NCBI GenBank assembly: GCA_031278295.1
Contig: JAITKQ010000199.1
Location: 1 to 6,612 of the forward strand
DNA from: Spirochaetaceae bacterium
Lineage (GTDB): Bacteria > Spirochaetota > Spirochaetia > Treponematales > Breznakiellaceae
Direction: 5' to 3'
DNA length: 6,612 nt
Shown one piece after another: positions 5,520-6,612 of this stretch. Made by a program: the position numbers and the translations under genes. Within the stretch, counting starts at the first letter, position 1. The number at the start of each line of letters is the position of its first letter. The notes under the pieces are model-generated. The model was given only the letters and a program-made list of their open reading frames with translations, had not been told where the DNA came from and ran no database searches.

Positions 5520-5538
5520 GCCCTTGCGCGGCAAGGGC
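5520..5538. repeat. GC-rich 8-bp hairpin
   Basis: gcccttgc (5520-5527) and gcaagggc (5531-5538) are a perfect inverted repeat with loop gcg. No T-run follows on either strand, so it is not a simple terminator. Confidence 0.5.
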
Positions 5539-5704
5539 CGCCGGGAGGCTGAATTTGGAACGGCGCATTGAACCGCTACACATCTTGTTCATGGATAATA
5601 GTGTAACATAAGCAAGAATTCTTGTCAAGTGGTGAATCGTATACCGTCAAGCCAAAATTAAAATGTCACATATTTTAGCGCAATAGAAATGTTATCTTGG
5701 AATT

Positions 5705-5884
5705 ATGCGTGTTGCACATAACACCTGCGTTTACGAAGATGAACCCGCCCGTCCGGTTATGCGGAAAATATTTGAACAGTTCCCCGGACGTTTTGCGGAA
5801 TCCGTTTCAATTCCCTGTCGTGGATTCGGTAAAATCAAAAAGAATACCGGGGCTTATAACCGGGTCGCAAAGTATGCTTATTAG
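5705..5884 (+). CDS. 59-codon ORF or gene remnant of unknown function
   Basis: ATG at 5705 and TAG at 5882-5884. The translation has a natural-looking mix of charged, aromatic and hydrophobic residues, for example RPVMRKIFEQFPGRFAESVS (16-36 region) and GAYNRVAKYAY at the C terminus. It reads better than the overlapping frame that starts with TTG at 5697. The Shine-Dalgarno match is weak (tgga just before the start). The stop codon coincides with the first bases of the palindromic element at 5882-5921, so the end of the protein is supplied by the repeat. A longer gene may have been cut by the element. No family is recognised with confidence; it may be non-coding. Confidence 0.3.
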   Translation: MRVAHNTCVYEDEPARPVMRKIFEQFPGRFAESVSIPCRGFGKIKKNTGAYNRVAKYAY

Positions 5885-5921
5885 AGTTGTTCAGAAACCT
5901 CAGTTTCTGAACAACTTCCGC
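5882..5921 (-). repeat. Dispersed 40-bp palindromic element, copy 2
   Basis: agttgttcagaaac (5885-5898) and gtttctgaacaact (5903-5916) form a perfect 14-bp inverted repeat with a 4-nt loop. Its reverse complement matches 2496-2535 at 36 of 40 positions. The perfect stem suggests this copy is younger or under selection to pair. Confidence 0.8.
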
Positions 5922-5930
5922 TGAAAAACC

Positions 5931-5980
5931 TGTTCAAGAACCCGTGGGCTTTTGCCCACATTCAAATAGGTTCTTGAACA
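5931..5980. repeat. Nested double palindrome
   Basis: The outer arms tgttcaagaacc (5931-5942) and ggttcttgaaca (5969-5980) are perfect over 12 bp. They enclose a perfect 6-bp hairpin, gtgggc (5944-5949), tttt, gcccac (5954-5959). It sits 9 bp beyond the preceding element. The arm sequence is similar to that element (tgttca-gaa core), so the pair may be one composite repeat like the REP/BIME clusters of enterobacteria. Confidence 0.75.
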
Positions 5981-6001
5981 AGTCCATTATTTTGTTATAA
6001 T
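5974..6001 (+). promoter_or_regulatory. Strong extended -10 promoter, plus strand
   Basis: TTGAAC (5974-5979), a 16-bp spacer and TATAAT (5996-6001) with the extended TG at 5993-5994. The -35 box lies inside the right arm of the nested palindrome. A start near 6008 would transcribe toward the 3' end of the convergent lipoprotein gene and meet the hairpin at 6064-6085 after about 80 nt. No ORF with a ribosome binding site follows on the plus strand. Confidence 0.5.
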
Positions 6002-6056
6002 TGAAAACCCCATAGCATAAGCGAAAAGATACGGCCTCCCCCGCTCCGCTGCCCGC

Positions 6057-6085
6057 AAAAAAAGCCGCCCCGCGAAAGGGGCGGC
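6057..6085 (-). terminator. Intrinsic terminator of the lipoprotein gene 6105-6569
   Basis: On the minus strand gccgcccc (6085-6078) and ggggcggc (6071-6064) form a perfect 8-bp stem with loop tttcgc, followed directly by seven T (6063-6057). It starts 20 bp after the stop codon. On the plus strand the same stem is followed by gtgtttt (6086-6092), so it may also stop weakly in the other direction. Confidence 0.85.
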
Positions 6086-6104
6086 GTGTTTTCCCGATTG
6101 GGGT

Positions 6105-6569
6105 TTACGGCACGGCGGTAAGTGTTGGATTACTCACAGTTCCGACACCGCTTGCAAATGTTACGGAAGAGGAACCGATAGCAGTCGCTTGGGCTCCGAT
6201 AACTTTTGAAGAATATATCGTTATGGACAGGGTGGAAACCGTGTCATTCCCGCTATAAGACTCATATTTATAGTCCGCATATTTATAAACCGGAAGCTCC
6301 ACTTGACCGCCGCTGATGAGCACCGCCTCTATAGCGGCCTCACTGGTTACTTTCGCGCAAACAACCGCCGAGGCACCTCCAATTGAACCCGTTGCATAAG
6401 CGAATTTGCCGTTATACGAGCCAAGCCCCGTGATGGTTAGTTTGCCTGAAGTCGCGGGAGCGCCGTTGTTGCCGCCACCGCCACCGCCATCGCCATCTGT
6501 CGGGCATCCCGCCAGCACCAGCCCGAATACGAATACCAACATACCCCATAAAAATTTTTTCTTTGTCAT
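6105..6569 (-). CDS. Putative lipoprotein with Gly-rich linker, unknown function
   Basis: A 154-residue predicted lipoprotein. The signal peptide MTKKKFLWGMLVFVFGLVLAGC ends in the lipobox LAGC with lipidated Cys 22. A flexible linker of Asp and six Gly in a row (28-33) follows. The mature part looks beta-rich: KLTITGLGSYNGKFAYATG (43-61), an ISGGQVELPVYKY strand (85-97), a Tyr-rich stretch (97-107), TLSITIYSSKV (113-123) and a Ser/Ala/Gly/Val end. No enzyme motif is seen. AGGAG lies 7 nt before the ATG and a strong terminator follows the stop, so it is probably a one-gene unit. It shares leader and signal peptide with 4609-5148 but not the mature sequence. The upstream region is cut by the window edge. 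Confidence 0.85.
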   Translation of the reverse strand: MTKKKFLWGMLVFVFGLVLAGCPTDGDGGGGGGNNGAPATSGKLTITGLGSYNGKFAYATGSIGGASAVVCAKVTSEAAIEAVLISGGQVELPVYKYADYKYESYSGNDTVSTLSITIYSSKVIGAQATAIGSSSVTFASGVGTVSNPTLTAVP

Positions 6570-6612
6570 ATTAATTCTCCTTATAATATGTTTTTGTTAT
6601 GCGGCGCCATAT
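6535..6612 (-). repeat. Duplicated leader and signal-peptide cassette, copy 2
   Basis: This copy matches 5114-5191 at 74 of 78 positions and is cut by the window end inside gccatat, the left half of the inner palindrome of the leader. The structured leader seen upstream of 5148 probably continues beyond the window. Confidence 0.9.

Larger units (their letters stand above)
5227..5704. other. Mosaic intergenic DNA
   Basis: No gene is supported with confidence. Both strands have open frames across part of it (5329-5628 minus, 5399-5611 plus), but each has poor start signals, Arg/Pro/Ala-rich low-complexity translation, and a reading frame that runs through the G15 tract. Composition changes sharply: mixed at 5227-5400, very GC-rich at 5454-5550, and AT-rich after 5580. 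A 12-bp palindrome, caagaattcttg, lies at 5613-5624. Confidence 0.55.

Noticed and set aside
5329..5628. 99-codon minus-strand ORF (and the 70-codon plus-strand ORF 5399-5611) across the G15 tract
   Set aside because: The two frames overlap on opposite strands, run through a homopolymer that would shift frame, and are low in complexity. I could not support either as a gene, though part of this DNA may be a dispersed repeat.

Overview
The window looks like a chromosomal stretch from a spirochaete of the Treponema type, most likely a host-gut treponeme. This is inference from three things: short lipoproteins that start with the same MTKKKFLWGML signal peptide, a GAF/HD-GYP protein of a spirochaete-like form, and intergenic DNA full of palindromes and long poly-G tracts. 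No rRNA or other taxonomic marker is present.

Layout. Positions 1-135 are a palindrome-rich spacer. Positions 136-2169 carry the start of a phosphate-uptake operon on the minus strand: pstS (substrate-binding protein) followed after 30 bp by pstC (permease). The rest of the Pst system (pstA, pstB, phoU) is not in the window and would lie to the left. A 449-bp intergenic region (2170-2618) separates pstS from a divergent plus-strand gene at 2619-3881. That gene encodes a GAF plus HD-GYP protein with all expected metal-site residues, a predicted cyclic-di-GMP phosphodiesterase. Then come a 226-bp stretch with no visible gene, a tRNA-Lys(CTT) with a good promoter (4108-4223), a G14 tract and terminators in both directions.

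The right part (4508-6612) holds two minus-strand lipoprotein genes, 4609-5148 and 6105-6569. Their mature parts look unrelated, but their upstream region, ribosome binding site and signal-peptide codons are almost identical (74/78 bases). A 33-codon His-rich ORF overlaps the stop of the first one (TAATG). Between them are about 950 bp of mosaic intergenic DNA with a G15 tract, a 59-codon ORF or gene remnant, two adjacent large palindromes and an outward-facing promoter.

How it works together. PstS would capture phosphate outside the inner membrane and hand it to the PstC/PstA channel. A 7-4-7-4-7 direct-repeat pattern before a CATAAA box upstream of pstS could be a Pho-type regulatory site. 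The HD-GYP protein is a separate divergent transcription unit, and no functional link to phosphate can be shown from sequence. The most unusual content is non-coding: a 40-bp palindromic element present twice in opposite orientation, a nested palindrome that supplies the -35 box of a strong promoter, a mutually exclusive hairpin set downstream of pstC, and the duplicated leader/signal-peptide cassette. No defence system, CRISPR array or transposase was found.
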